A DNA stretch of 64,000 bases from Planctomycetota bacterium (GTDB lineage Bacteria > Planctomycetota > Planctomycetia > Pirellulales > Lacipirellulaceae). Positions 45,951-57,188 of the stretch are shown here, piece by piece. The stretch's first letter is position 1. Every line of letters starts with the position of its first letter. The position numbers and the translations under genes are program-made. The notes under the pieces were generated by a model, which searched no databases, was not told the origin of the DNA, and saw only the letters and a list, made by a program, of their open reading frames with translations. The stretch covers positions 62,001 through 126,000 of the forward strand of contig JAJDED010000028.1 of the NCBI GenBank assembly GCA_029259915.1, given 5' to 3'.

Positions 45951-47405
45951 TCACCCCAAAACCGGGCAGTTATCAAACCACTCACGACCCTGGGCGAGCA
46001 TCCACTCGCGGCATTCGTCGGGGCCCCAGAAGCCTGGGTCGTACATGTAAAGCGTCGGCCGATCGTTTTGTTGCCACGCCTGTAGAATCGGATCGCAAAT
46101 CCGCCAGGCGGCTTCGACTTCGTCCGCCCGGGCGAACAGGCTTGCATCGCCTTCCAGAGCGTCCAGCAGCAAGCGTTCGTAGGCTTCCGGCATGGCGCCG
46201 CGGAATTCGCGTTGATAATTAAAACTCAAATCGGTTTGCCGCATGCGCATTTCCGCATCAGGCACTTTGGTTTGAAAGTGCAACTGGATACCCTCGGCTG
46301 GCTGAACCTGAATGACTAGGCGGTTCGCTTCGCCCAAATCGCGCGGGCTATCGGCGAAAAGTTTATGCGGCGGGGCGTGAAATTGGATCACAATCTGCGT
46401 CGTCCGACACGACATCGCCTTCCCGCTGCGCAAATAAAACGGCACGCCCTGCCAACGCCAATTGTCGATCCCCAATTTTAGTGCCGCAAAAGTTGCCGTG
46501 TGACTGGTTGGCTCGACCCCGTCCGAAGAGGTATAGCCACGGTACTGCCCACGAAAAGTATCCGAGCCGACATCCTCCAATTGCAAGGACTGAATCGCAT
46601 CGAGCACTTTGACTTTTTCATTGCGGATCGCGTCGGCTTCGTAACGGACCGGCGACTCCATGGCAGTGACCATCAGCAATTGCAGCAAATGGTTCTGCAC
46701 CATATCGCGCACCACCCCGGCGGTATCGTAGTACCCAGCTCGGCTGCCGACGTCGACCGCTTCGGCAACGGTGATCTGAACGTGATCGATATAATTGCGA
46801 TTCCAAATCGGTTCGAAAATAGAATTGCCAAATCGCAACACCAACAGGTTTTGCACGGTTTCCTTACCCAAGTAATGATCGATGCGATAAACCTGGTGTT
46901 CAGAAAACACTTGATGCACACAGCGATTCAGCTCCTTGGCAGAAGCGAGATCGGTGCCAAACGGTTTTTCGATGATGATACGCCGGAAGGATTCGCCTTC
47001 CTCGGCAAGCCCGGCACGGCCCAATTGTTCGATCGCCTGTTCGTAAAACCGTGGTGCCGTCGACAAATAGTAAACGCGCCCACTTGGCTCACTCCCTTCG
47101 ATCTCGTCAAGAAATCGCGATAACGAGCTGAAGTCGTCCGCCTGGCTGATGTCGCCGGGGTGATAATAAATTTGCTGGGCAAATGTTTCCCAACGTTCCG
47201 CGTCGAAATGTTCGCCGGCAAATTCAGCTGTCGACTCGGCAAGGCTCGTCCGCCACTCGTCATGAGAAAACTTACTACGCGAGAATCCCACGATGCGCAC
47301 CGGTTTTTTCAATCGGCCCTTACGATGCAATTGGTACAACGCAGGAATCAACTTGCGGCTGGTCAAATCACCGGAGGCGCCAAATATGACAATCGTGTCA
47401 GACAT
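45951..47405 (-). CDS. zwf: glucose-6-phosphate 1-dehydrogenase
   Basis: 484 residues. First enzyme of the oxidative pentose phosphate route, making NADPH. NADP motif IVIFGASGDLTSRKLIPAL, catalytic RIDHYLGKETVQNLLVLRFGN and the EPIWNRNYIDHVQI block. Start ATG at 47405. Downstream of gnd in the same orientation with a 235-bp repeat-bearing gap. The C-terminal GFWGPDECREWMLAQGREW fits the family end. Confidence 0.96.
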   Translation of the reverse strand: MSDTIVIFGASGDLTSRKLIPALYQLHRKGRLKKPVRIVGFSRSKFSHDEWRTSLAESTAEFAGEHFDAERWETFAQQIYYHPGDISQADDFSSLSRFLDEIEGSEPSGRVYYLSTAPRFYEQAIEQLGRAGLAEEGESFRRIIIEKPFGTDLASAKELNRCVHQVFSEHQVYRIDHYLGKETVQNLLVLRFGNSIFEPIWNRNYIDHVQITVAEAVDVGSRAGYYDTAGVVRDMVQNHLLQLLMVTAMESPVRYEADAIRNEKVKVLDAIQSLQLEDVGSDTFRGQYRGYTSSDGVEPTSHTATFAALKLGIDNWRWQGVPFYLRSGKAMSCRTTQIVIQFHAPPHKLFADSPRDLGEANRLVIQVQPAEGIQLHFQTKVPDAEMRMRQTDLSFNYQREFRGAMPEAYERLLLDALEGDASLFARADEVEAAWRICDPILQAWQQNDRPTLYMYDPGFWGPDECREWMLAQGREWFDNCPVLG

Positions 47406-47460
47406 AAAGAACAGCTTTCCTGGTGTTCGAGTGGTGGTAATTATTCAGACAAAAGGAAAT

Positions 47461-47615
47461 AATAGAACGCCGATGAACGCGGATTCAGCGGATCAACGCA
47501 GATCCGAAAGCTTTTTCTTATAGTTTTTCGAGCCAGCATAGTCTTTTATGGCATGTGGGTTCGACCATTTAGAACTGTGGGAATCAGCCTCATCGGCGTT
47601 CATCCGTGTTCTATT
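47461..47615. repeat. inverted repeat between gnd and zwf
   Basis: AATAGAACGCCGATGAACGC (47461-47480) is complementary with few mismatches to GGCGTTCATCCGTGTTCTATT (near 47595-47615). The loop is long. A repeat-element remnant or RNA stem. Confidence 0.5.
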
Positions 47616-47640
47616 CCTGCAGAGTGAGTCCTTGAAAAAC

Positions 47641-49077
<1,437 letters not shown>

Positions 49078-49189
49078 GTGCAGAGTTCCTTCTTCCTTGG
49101 TATTTAGGCCGAGCGGTATTCTATCTTGAGACCCTTGCTCCCACAATCGCAGGGGGGGGTTGCAAGAATTCTAGCGGCTGGACGTAGAG

Positions 49190-51004
49190 CTATTTCCGGT
49201 AGATCGGCAATTCCAACACGCGCTGCTCGATTCGGCGCAGTTCGTCTTGCAACGATTTGTTGTCAGCGTCTCCAAAGCGATCTTTCAAAACCTCTGCCGA
49301 CAGTCCTTCTTCCAAATCGTCGATGGGTGGCAAGAATTCACGTGTGTCAAATCGCTGAGACAATTGCTCCAGCGTAATATCGCCCGCCAACACACGCTGG
49401 GCAAACTCGATGCCCGCCCGATTGGCGGCCATGTCGACAAAACTGAATCCCGTTCCGCCGGCAGCATCGTTCATTTCTTTGGCAAACCCGAGACTCTTAG
49501 CCGCCTCAACCCCCAGTGCCACGGTAATATGCGCCGAAACAAAAAAATGTTTGACCAAATCCGCGCGATCAAGCATCGTGGGAGAACCCAAAATGTTCAG
49601 ACGCTGGCGAAGCGCTGCATCATGTTCGATGCTTGCCGCCAATGCACTTGTACCGGGAAACTCTCGCAGAGCGTTGCTATCGTCGATAAACAGTCCCAGC
49701 GCGAGCAAGAACGCTTGCTCCGGATTGGCAGGCTCGATTTGAATAGTTGCCAATGCCGCCTGCTTCACATAAAAACTGGTCAGCGTGTCTCCACTCAGCC
49801 AAGAGTCCTTCGGCTCGCCGTCCGCAGACGACTTTCGAGATTCCGCAATGCGTCGGCGACTCGTGGTCACGCGCACCAATTGCTGCAAAACCCGTCGAGC
49901 GCTGCTGACAAACTGCTGCGGCGGTGAAGATTTTGGTCGGGACAAAATCCGCAAATACTGTCCCGCCGCCGGATCTTGTGGAAGCGCCTGCCGAAGAACA
50001 GCATAAATGGCTTCCAATCGCTGCCGCGTAGGCACCGTGATGCTGGTGAGTTTTGTCACGTCACGACGACGCATCTCATCTCCCAGCATGGCCATCAACA
50101 ACGTGTTCACCGGATCGAATTGGATGCGTGATCCGACACTTCGTTGCAATCCACCGGTAAGCAGCGGACGCATTACACTTTGCGGCTCTGGGCTGTGCGA
50201 GGCGCCTAAGTAGTGTCCCAGTTCGTGCACCAACAGTTCCAGTTTCTCGGTCTCTCGCATACTACGAGAACGCTCTTTGAGCAAAATATAAGGATGCAGC
50301 GCACCTCGAGTGCCTCCCATGTGAACCCTTCCTCGGGTCAACTGATATTGGCTGCTAAAACCGATCGCCAAACTGGCGGGCTGAGGATTCACTTCGCGCT
50401 CGAACTCAAGCAGCGACTGATTCAAGTCATGCTGACGGCTGTTGGAATCCCAAGTCTCGACGGCAACCACGTTCAGTTTCACGCCGCTATGTCGCTCCAG
50501 GACTTTCGACGCCTCCGCAACACGCTTGCGAAGCTTCGGTTCCCAGAGACGGCGATGCGTTGGTTCATCATCATCAACCAGAATTTTGACCGGTACTACC
50601 TTTGCTGAGAAGGGGGTTTTGAAATCACGCGGAGCTGCAGAAAATTTTGCTGGGAATTTTTTTCCTAGGCCGATCTCTTCCAGGAACAACTCTTGACTTG
50701 TCTTGTCCTCAGCAAAAAAATACGCGCTCTGCGGTTCGAGTTGATGCTCTTGCTCGGCCCCGCCACCTCGATAACGCACCCGCAAAGTTCGCTGGAAAAA
50801 AATGGGCCGCGAGTCGCCGACCGCGAGCGCTATGGGCTGGGGAAGCGAACCATCAAACAATATCTCGACATTCACACTTGCCTGGGTTCGATTCGACAGA
50901 ACAGCAACTTCCGCCACAGCGGGAGAAATACCCACAAAGCACACTCCGCACAGCGCTAAAAGCAGCCGCGGAAAAAATAGCCATAAACAAGTTGTTCGAG
51001 CCAA
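49190..51004 (-). CDS. secreted matrixin-like zinc metalloprotease
   Basis: 604 residues from a TTG at 51004. This start gives a clean signal peptide (FFPRLLLALCGVCFVGISPAVA) with AAGGGAAC upstream; the longer 679-residue frame overlaps the next gene. Zinc motif HELGHYLGASH near residue 260 followed by MRP, matching the HExxHxxGxxH metzincin pattern with a Met-turn. A C-terminal helical part of about 250 residues has no assigned family. Secreted; substrate unknown. Confidence 0.78.
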   Translation of the reverse strand: MARTTCLWLFFPRLLLALCGVCFVGISPAVAEVAVLSNRTQASVNVEILFDGSLPQPIALAVGDSRPIFFQRTLRVRYRGGGAEQEHQLEPQSAYFFAEDKTSQELFLEEIGLGKKFPAKFSAAPRDFKTPFSAKVVPVKILVDDDEPTHRRLWEPKLRKRVAEASKVLERHSGVKLNVVAVETWDSNSRQHDLNQSLLEFEREVNPQPASLAIGFSSQYQLTRGRVHMGGTRGALHPYILLKERSRSMRETEKLELLVHELGHYLGASHSPEPQSVMRPLLTGGLQRSVGSRIQFDPVNTLLMAMLGDEMRRRDVTKLTSITVPTRQRLEAIYAVLRQALPQDPAAGQYLRILSRPKSSPPQQFVSSARRVLQQLVRVTTSRRRIAESRKSSADGEPKDSWLSGDTLTSFYVKQAALATIQIEPANPEQAFLLALGLFIDDSNALREFPGTSALAASIEHDAALRQRLNILGSPTMLDRADLVKHFFVSAHITVALGVEAAKSLGFAKEMNDAAGGTGFSFVDMAANRAGIEFAQRVLAGDITLEQLSQRFDTREFLPPIDDLEEGLSAEVLKDRFGDADNKSLQDELRRIEQRVLELPIYRK

Positions 51005-51129
51005 TTCAAGTTCCCTTGTGCTTGAGTACACTGCACAGATTTGTCGAGGCAGGGGAGGGCGGGTCCATTCATCATACTCCAGACCCGCAAACCGGGCGAA
51101 CCTCGCAAAGAACAGGCTAAAAACGACTC

Positions 51130-51813
51130 TTACAACAAAGCCTGCAATTCCTGCATCGCGCACACATTGCGCTGCTGACCGCTCGCGGCGAAAGAAGCTT
51201 GAAGATTCATCAACATGCGGGACAGCCAACCTCGTGGAGTGGCCCGTTCCAGCAATGTGCGACTGGGCGCGATAGATTGGCCTGTGGTTTGAGCAATGAG
51301 CTCAAACACTTCACGTTCGTCAAGCACGGTACCGCCAGCAAAAGGGTCGACGAACATCGAATTCTTCCCGCCATCATTAATGCCGACAACTTCCGCCAAA
51401 AAATGCCCAGGGGAATTGATTCCGTGCACAGTCAAACCCAACGGCTCCGCCACGCGCTTGTAAATCAACACTAAGGTGATCGGTATTCCCCGCCGCGTAT
51501 GCAGCACGTTCGGCAAGTAACTGTTCGAGGGGTGATAGTAGTTTTCTCGATTCCCCTGCAAACCGAAAACGTCGAACAACACGTCGTGCAAATGCGCCAA
51601 CCGCGCTTCGCCGGAACGCGATTGCACACGATTGAGAACCGTAATGGCAAGATTCTCGACAATCGTTTCTGTCTGTTCCCAACTCGCTTCAGGCCGCTCG
51701 TGCAAAGCGATTGCAAAAGCCGCGTGGAACAAACCCGAGGTTGTGTCGAGTTCGGCTAAACTTTGGCGAAATTCCGAGTAAGCCTCGGGACGGCAATAAA
51801 CAGGTGTGGACAT
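51130..51813 (-). CDS. SirB1/transglutaminase-like protein
   Basis: 227 residues from ATG at 51813. Blocks NYYHPSNSYLPNVLHTRRGIPITLVLIY, GLTVHGINSPGHFLAEVVG and MFVDPFAGG fit the SirB1 / transglutaminase-like group (possible Cys-less relative). Role unknown. Longer starts to 51891 run into the repeat upstream. A second frame of the neighbouring protease would overlap its 3' end. Confidence 0.82.
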   Translation of the reverse strand: MSTPVYCRPEAYSEFRQSLAELDTTSGLFHAAFAIALHERPEASWEQTETIVENLAITVLNRVQSRSGEARLAHLHDVLFDVFGLQGNRENYYHPSNSYLPNVLHTRRGIPITLVLIYKRVAEPLGLTVHGINSPGHFLAEVVGINDGGKNSMFVDPFAGGTVLDEREVFELIAQTTGQSIAPSRTLLERATPRGWLSRMLMNLQASFAASGQQRNVCAMQELQALL

Positions 51814-51837
51814 GCGACGCGCTAAAGATTTCGGATT

Positions 51838-51971
51838 CACCACAAAGGCACGGAGAACACAGAGAAGAAATGTTTCGACACTTATCTTCACTAATCTGAA
51901 GGTATTAGCGCAGATAAGTGAAGATAAGTGTTCTTAATTCTCTCCTCCGTGACCTCTGTGTCTCCGCGGTA
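51838..51971. repeat. nested inverted repeats between mdh and the SirB1-like gene
   Basis: Outer arms 51838-51869 (CACCACAAAGGCACGGAGAA…) and 51941-51971. Inner arms GACACTTATCTTCACTAATC (51877-51896) and CAGATAAGTGAAGATAAGTG (51911-51930). Both pairs are imperfect. Looks like one repeat nested in another. Confidence 0.65.
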
Positions 51972-52009
51972 ATTTTCCAGAGAAAACTTTGAGTCTTATT
52001 GATCTATTG

Positions 52010-52966
<957 letters not shown>

Positions 52967-53102
52967 TTAATGATCTTCTTATATTGATCGTGAATCGCTG
53001 CTAGGACCCAAACCTGAAAAGTGAGTATCGTGCGACAAGCATAACGACGCAAGTGCCTCAATTGGCAAGCTAGGTAATAGACGTTCTCCGCCAAAAGAAG
53101 TC

Positions 53103-53639
53103 TCAACGCAGCTCCGACGCTCCGTATTGCAGCCAGGCAAAACGCTCGCTTGCCGCCTGCATCCCCGCGACGAGCTTGCTTGCCGACTGGCGACCGACCA
53201 GCTTCTCGAGAGGTTGCCCGTCCGACGAGACGAATTGAACCGTCGGAAATCCAGAAACTTCGAAGTGACGGCAGATTTTCGGCTGGCGGTCGGCATTGAT
53301 CAAGATACAGACAAATTCGTCTGCCAATTTGGAGACCGTCTTGTCGGAAAACGCAGTTTGTTCCATTTGATGGCAATACGTACACCATTCCGCAGTAAAA
53401 AACAGCAAGCACGGCATACGATGTTTCGCTGCAAGCTCGAAACCTAACCGGGCATCGCGAACAAAGACCAGATTGCCGTGGCGCTGGAGTTGTTGTGAGG
53501 GGACATCGCGCAGGGCGGTTGGGAGCGTGACTGGGGGTTGGTCGATACACCCCAACGATGCCAGCAGCAGGATGCCCGCCATCAACGCCCGAGAGCGTAA
53601 GAACCGCGATTTCCACCAATGGTTGTTCGCTGCTAGCAA
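53103..53639 (-). CDS. thioredoxin-fold lipoprotein
   Basis: 178 residues, TTG start at 53639 inferred because it gives a positive N-region before the hydrophobic stretch. LLASLGC near residue 31 resembles a lipobox, though the residue at -3 is not ideal. Redox centre WCTYC in FFTAEWCTYCHQM, cis-Pro region GFPTVQFVS. Periplasmic thiol-disulfide exchange expected. Divergent from flhA; the 218-bp gap holds both promoters. ATG at 53582 is an alternative start. Confidence 0.82.
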   Translation of the reverse strand: MLAANNHWWKSRFLRSRALMAGILLLASLGCIDQPPVTLPTALRDVPSQQLQRHGNLVFVRDARLGFELAAKHRMPCLLFFTAEWCTYCHQMEQTAFSDKTVSKLADEFVCILINADRQPKICRHFEVSGFPTVQFVSSDGQPLEKLVGRQSASKLVAGMQAASERFAWLQYGASELR

Positions 53640-53857
53640 AAAGCGTGCCCCACAGAGTTATTGATAGTCGCCAACCTCCTTCTGGTTATCGCCATTTTGC
53701 TCTGAATTCCTTTGTCTTTGTCCACGAAACTCCTACCGCTTCGCTTGCGGATTCGCGAATTGGCCATGCCAAGCGGCCTGGACAGCCAGGGTGGGTTTCC
53801 ATACTATCCCGCCGCTCTTCTACCAAATTCTTTTCATTACGACGTTCGGAGGCCAGG

Positions 53858-55939
53858 ATGGCTTCAGAGGTGTCGAACGCTCCGGGCTGGCTCCGTCGCG
53901 TTCAAGATCTCATATTGCCGGTTGCGATTATCGCCAGCGTGCTGGTGATTCTCGTGCCACTGCCGCCTGCGCTGATGGACGTGCTGTTGGCAGGCAACAT
54001 CACCATCGCGGTGATCGTGTTGCTAACGACTATCTACGTGCGTTCGCCGCTCGATTTTAGCATTTTCCCATCGCTCCTGTTGGCAACGACCCTTGCGCGG
54101 CTGGTGTTGAACGTCGCTACCACACGCTTGATCCTCACGCGCGCCGCCACCGACAAACTGGAAGCCGCAGGGGGTGTCATCACGGCTTTCTCAGAGTTTG
54201 TCGCCGGGGACGGGAAAATCGTCGTCGGACTGATCATCTTCGTCATTATCGTGGTCATCCAATTTGTCGTGATCACCAAAGGTGCTACGCGCATTAGTGA
54301 AGTCGCCGCACGATTTGCCTTGGATGGAATGCCGGGCAAACAGATGGCCATCGACGCCGACCTCAACGCCGGCATTATCGACGAACACGAGGCCCAAGGG
54401 CGCCGCGAAGAAATCACCCAACAGGCCGACTTCTACGGGGCCATGGATGGTGCCAGCAAGTTCGTCCGCGGCGACGCGGTTGCCGGTATTATTATTACTG
54501 TAATCAACATTGTCGGTGGCCTGGTGATCGGCATGGCCGAGCACGGCATGCCGATGATGGAAGCAGGTTCGCTGTTCACGCGGCTCACCATTGGCGACGG
54601 CTTGGTAAGCCAGGTCCCTGCTTTCTTGATTTCACTAGCCGCTGGTTTGCTGGTAACGCGCAGCACGCAAAAAAGCAATTTGCCGCAGGAATTCATCGAA
54701 CAACTTTTCTCGCGCCCCCAGGCGATGGCCGTCACCGGTGTGTTCCTGGCGGTTCTAGTAACAACCGATTTGCCACGGGTGCCGTTAACGGTGCTGGGGA
54801 TTTCCTGCCTGGGCATGGCGCGGGTGCTTTCGAAAAAAGAGGCGAACAAGCAAATCGCCGAGCAAAAGGCCCAGGCGGATGAAAAACCGGTAGCCGAAGA
54901 GCGGATCGAAGACTTCCTGACCATCGACCCCATGGAAGTCGAAGTTGGCGTCGGGCTCATTCGATTGGCCGACCCCAAACGGGGCGGCGATCTTTTGGAA
55001 CGCATTCAGCGCGTACGGCAAAGCGTTGCCGGCGAAATCGGCATCATCATGCCAAAAGTTCGAATTCGCGACAACATGCGCCTTGAGCCAACCGAATATC
55101 GAATCAAGATCGCAGATATGCCGGTTGCCCATGACATGATCGAACCCGGACATCTCTTGGCGATCGACTCGGGAATGACCACCGGCACAATCGACGGCAT
55201 CACAACCAAAGATCCAGCTTTCGGCACCGATGCACGCTGGATCGTCCCAGGGCTGCAAGACCAGGCGGAGATCATGGGATACACAGTCGTCGAGCCCGGT
55301 GCAGTATTGGCAACGCATCTCACCGAGATTTGCCGTCGACACGCCGACGAGATTTTGACCCGCGATTCAACCAAACACTTGATCGACGAGTTGAAACAGT
55401 CGCAGCCGGCAGTCGTGGAAGAACTGATCCCCACTGCTATGTCGCTCGCAGAAGTGCAGGGCGTGTTGCACTTGCTACTGCGCGAGCAGGTGCCGATCCG
55501 CCAGTTGGCTCTGATTCTTGAAACGCTCGGCGATTATGCCGGCCGCACCAAGGACCCGATTCTGCTGGCCGAATATGTGCGTCACCGTTTGGCACGACAA
55601 ATTTGCACAAAGTACCGCGACACCGAAGGGAAGCTGCATGTCGTGGCCCTCGACCCGGCGATGGAAGACCGCATTCGCGCTGGATTCGAGCACAACGAGC
55701 GCGGTTTGTTCGTCCGCATGTCGCCACAAGCTGTCGAAGCAACGTGCAACGCGATTGCAGAAGAAATTCAAAAACTCACAACCGCCCAACATACGCCCGT
55801 ACTCCTGGTAAGCCCACAGATTCGCGCCGCCTTGAAGCAGATTACAGAAAACCACCTACCACAACTGGTAGTACTCAGCTTCAACGAAATCACCCGAGAC
55901 ACCCAAATCGTAACCCTAGGCCTAGCAAGCGACACTTAA
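53858..55939 (+). CDS. flhA: flagellar biosynthesis protein FlhA
   Basis: 693 residues. Type III export gate. N-terminal membrane half (ILPVAIIASVLVILVPLPPALMDVLLAGNI, FPSLLLATTLARLVLNVATT RL region: TLARLVLNVATTR) and C-terminal cytosolic half with the FlhA/InvA signature RGDAVAGIIITVINIVGG and DPAFGTDARWI. Start ATG at 53858 with GGAGG upstream; the longer frame to 53558 is unsupported. First of a run of flagellar genes. Its stop codon begins the following heptad array. Confidence 0.96.
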   Translation: MASEVSNAPGWLRRVQDLILPVAIIASVLVILVPLPPALMDVLLAGNITIAVIVLLTTIYVRSPLDFSIFPSLLLATTLARLVLNVATTRLILTRAATDKLEAAGGVITAFSEFVAGDGKIVVGLIIFVIIVVIQFVVITKGATRISEVAARFALDGMPGKQMAIDADLNAGIIDEHEAQGRREEITQQADFYGAMDGASKFVRGDAVAGIIITVINIVGGLVIGMAEHGMPMMEAGSLFTRLTIGDGLVSQVPAFLISLAAGLLVTRSTQKSNLPQEFIEQLFSRPQAMAVTGVFLAVLVTTDLPRVPLTVLGISCLGMARVLSKKEANKQIAEQKAQADEKPVAEERIEDFLTIDPMEVEVGVGLIRLADPKRGGDLLERIQRVRQSVAGEIGIIMPKVRIRDNMRLEPTEYRIKIADMPVAHDMIEPGHLLAIDSGMTTGTIDGITTKDPAFGTDARWIVPGLQDQAEIMGYTVVEPGAVLATHLTEICRRHADEILTRDSTKHLIDELKQSQPAVVEELIPTAMSLAEVQGVLHLLLREQVPIRQLALILETLGDYAGRTKDPILLAEYVRHRLARQICTKYRDTEGKLHVVALDPAMEDRIRAGFEHNERGLFVRMSPQAVEATCNAIAEEIQKLTTAQHTPVLLVSPQIRAALKQITENHLPQLVVLSFNEITRDTQIVTLGLASDT

Positions 55940-55971
55940 TAACTAGCGCCTAACAACTAACAACTAGCAAC
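55937..55971. repeat. heptad array between flhA and flhF
   Basis: Five units TAATAAC, TAGCGCC, TAACAAC, TAACAAC, TAGCAAC, beginning at the flhA stop codon and ending 6 bp before the flhF start. Every unit holds a stop triplet. Confidence 0.85.
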
Positions 55972-55976
55972 TAACT

Positions 55977-57131
55977 ATGAAAATCAAAACCTTTCGCGCA
56001 AAAACGATGCAGCAAGCCCTCAACCTGGTCCGCCACGAAATGGGGGCCGAGGCAACCGTGTTGCACACTCGCGAACTCAACACCGGTCTGTTGGGCAGAT
56101 TTCTGCGCGGACGAGAGTTCGAAATAGCAGCTTCCGTCGAAATGGAAGTTCCCGCGCGTCTCGCCACCATAGAAGGCATTCCCACGCTCCCAGAATGGAA
56201 TTCTGCATTCTCCGATGCACAACTTGATGACGTCGGTCGCGACTATCACAGCCCAATCCTACAGCAACAATCCGACCGCTTCGAATTACAGACTCTCGTC
56301 ACACAGCTCCAACAACGGCAAAATCACGCTGCCTTGGACCAGTCGCCCGAGTCACTCTTCCAGGCATATACCGACCTGATCGAATCCGACATTGAAGAAC
56401 GCATAGCGCAAGAACTTATCGACCGCTTGCGCAGCCAACCGGGCCTGGAGCTACACGACCGCTTCGCTTTGCGTGCGGAACTCGAACACATGTTGGCCGA
56501 CGACTTGCAGGTTGCCGGTCCGATTGAGATCACTCCTGGTCAAAAGCGCATTGTCGCACTGGTCGGTCCAACGGGAGTTGGAAAAACAACTACGATTGCC
56601 AAATTAGCAGCAAACTATCGCCTTCGCGAAAATCAACGCGTCGGTCTGATCACGGTCGACACCTACCGAATTGCCGCCGTCGAGCAGCTCCGTACGTATG
56701 CCGACATCATCGATCTGCCAATGGAAGTGGTAAGCACACCCCGCGAGATGCGCGAAGCCAAAGCGCGTCTAGGCGATCTGGATCTCGTGTTGATGGACAC
56801 CGCCGGCCGCAGCCCGCGCGATGAAGTACGCATCCAAGAGCTCAAATCGATGCTGGCCGAAGCCGAGCCGGACGAAGTCCATCTGGTGCTCAGTGCCGTG
56901 GGCAGTGCGCGCAGCATGATATCGACAGCCGAGCGATTCGCGACCGTGGGTACGACTGGCATGGTCGTTACCAAACTCGACGAAGCGACCGGCCTCGGAA
57001 ACCTAGTCTCGGTCGCCCGCAGCTCCAAGTTGCCACTAAGCTACGTAACCGACGGCCAAAACGTCCCCGACGACATCCAAGTAGCCAAAAGCAAAACACT
57101 AGCGCAACAGATCCTAAACACCAATCCGTAA
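55977..57131 (+). CDS. flhF: flagellar biosynthesis GTPase FlhF
   Basis: 384 residues. SRP-type GTPase that places polar flagella. N-terminal KTFRAKTMQQALNLVRHEMG, G-domain motifs LVGPTGVGKTTTIAKLA (G1), TVDTYRIAAVEQL, DTAGRSPRDEV (G3) and TKLDEATGLGNL (G4). All catalytic motifs look intact, unlike the following FlhG-like gene. No Shine-Dalgarno. A heptad array precedes the start. Confidence 0.94.
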   Translation: MKIKTFRAKTMQQALNLVRHEMGAEATVLHTRELNTGLLGRFLRGREFEIAASVEMEVPARLATIEGIPTLPEWNSAFSDAQLDDVGRDYHSPILQQQSDRFELQTLVTQLQQRQNHAALDQSPESLFQAYTDLIESDIEERIAQELIDRLRSQPGLELHDRFALRAELEHMLADDLQVAGPIEITPGQKRIVALVGPTGVGKTTTIAKLAANYRLRENQRVGLITVDTYRIAAVEQLRTYADIIDLPMEVVSTPREMREAKARLGDLDLVLMDTAGRSPRDEVRIQELKSMLAEAEPDEVHLVLSAVGSARSMISTAERFATVGTTGMVVTKLDEATGLGNLVSVARSSKLPLSYVTDGQNVPDDIQVAKSKTLAQQILNTNP

Positions 57132-57154
57132 AAACAAGCGGTAAGCCAAACAAC

Positions 57155-57182
57155 TAGCCCCTAGCTCCTAACTCCTAACTCC
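57155..57182. repeat. heptad array between flhF and flhG-like
   Basis: Four units TAGCCCC, TAGCTCC, TAACTCC, TAACTCC. A related fifth unit, TCATCC, leads to the ATG. Confidence 0.75.
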
Positions 57183-57188
57183 TCATCC

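Noticed and set aside
45773-46147. N-terminal extension of the YcxB-like gene to 46147
   Set aside because: It reads through the 3' end of zwf in another frame and has no domain-like sequence.
53558-53857. FlhA extension from 53558
   Set aside because: It overlaps the divergent thioredoxin gene, and ATG 53858 has a perfect ribosome site and gives the family length.
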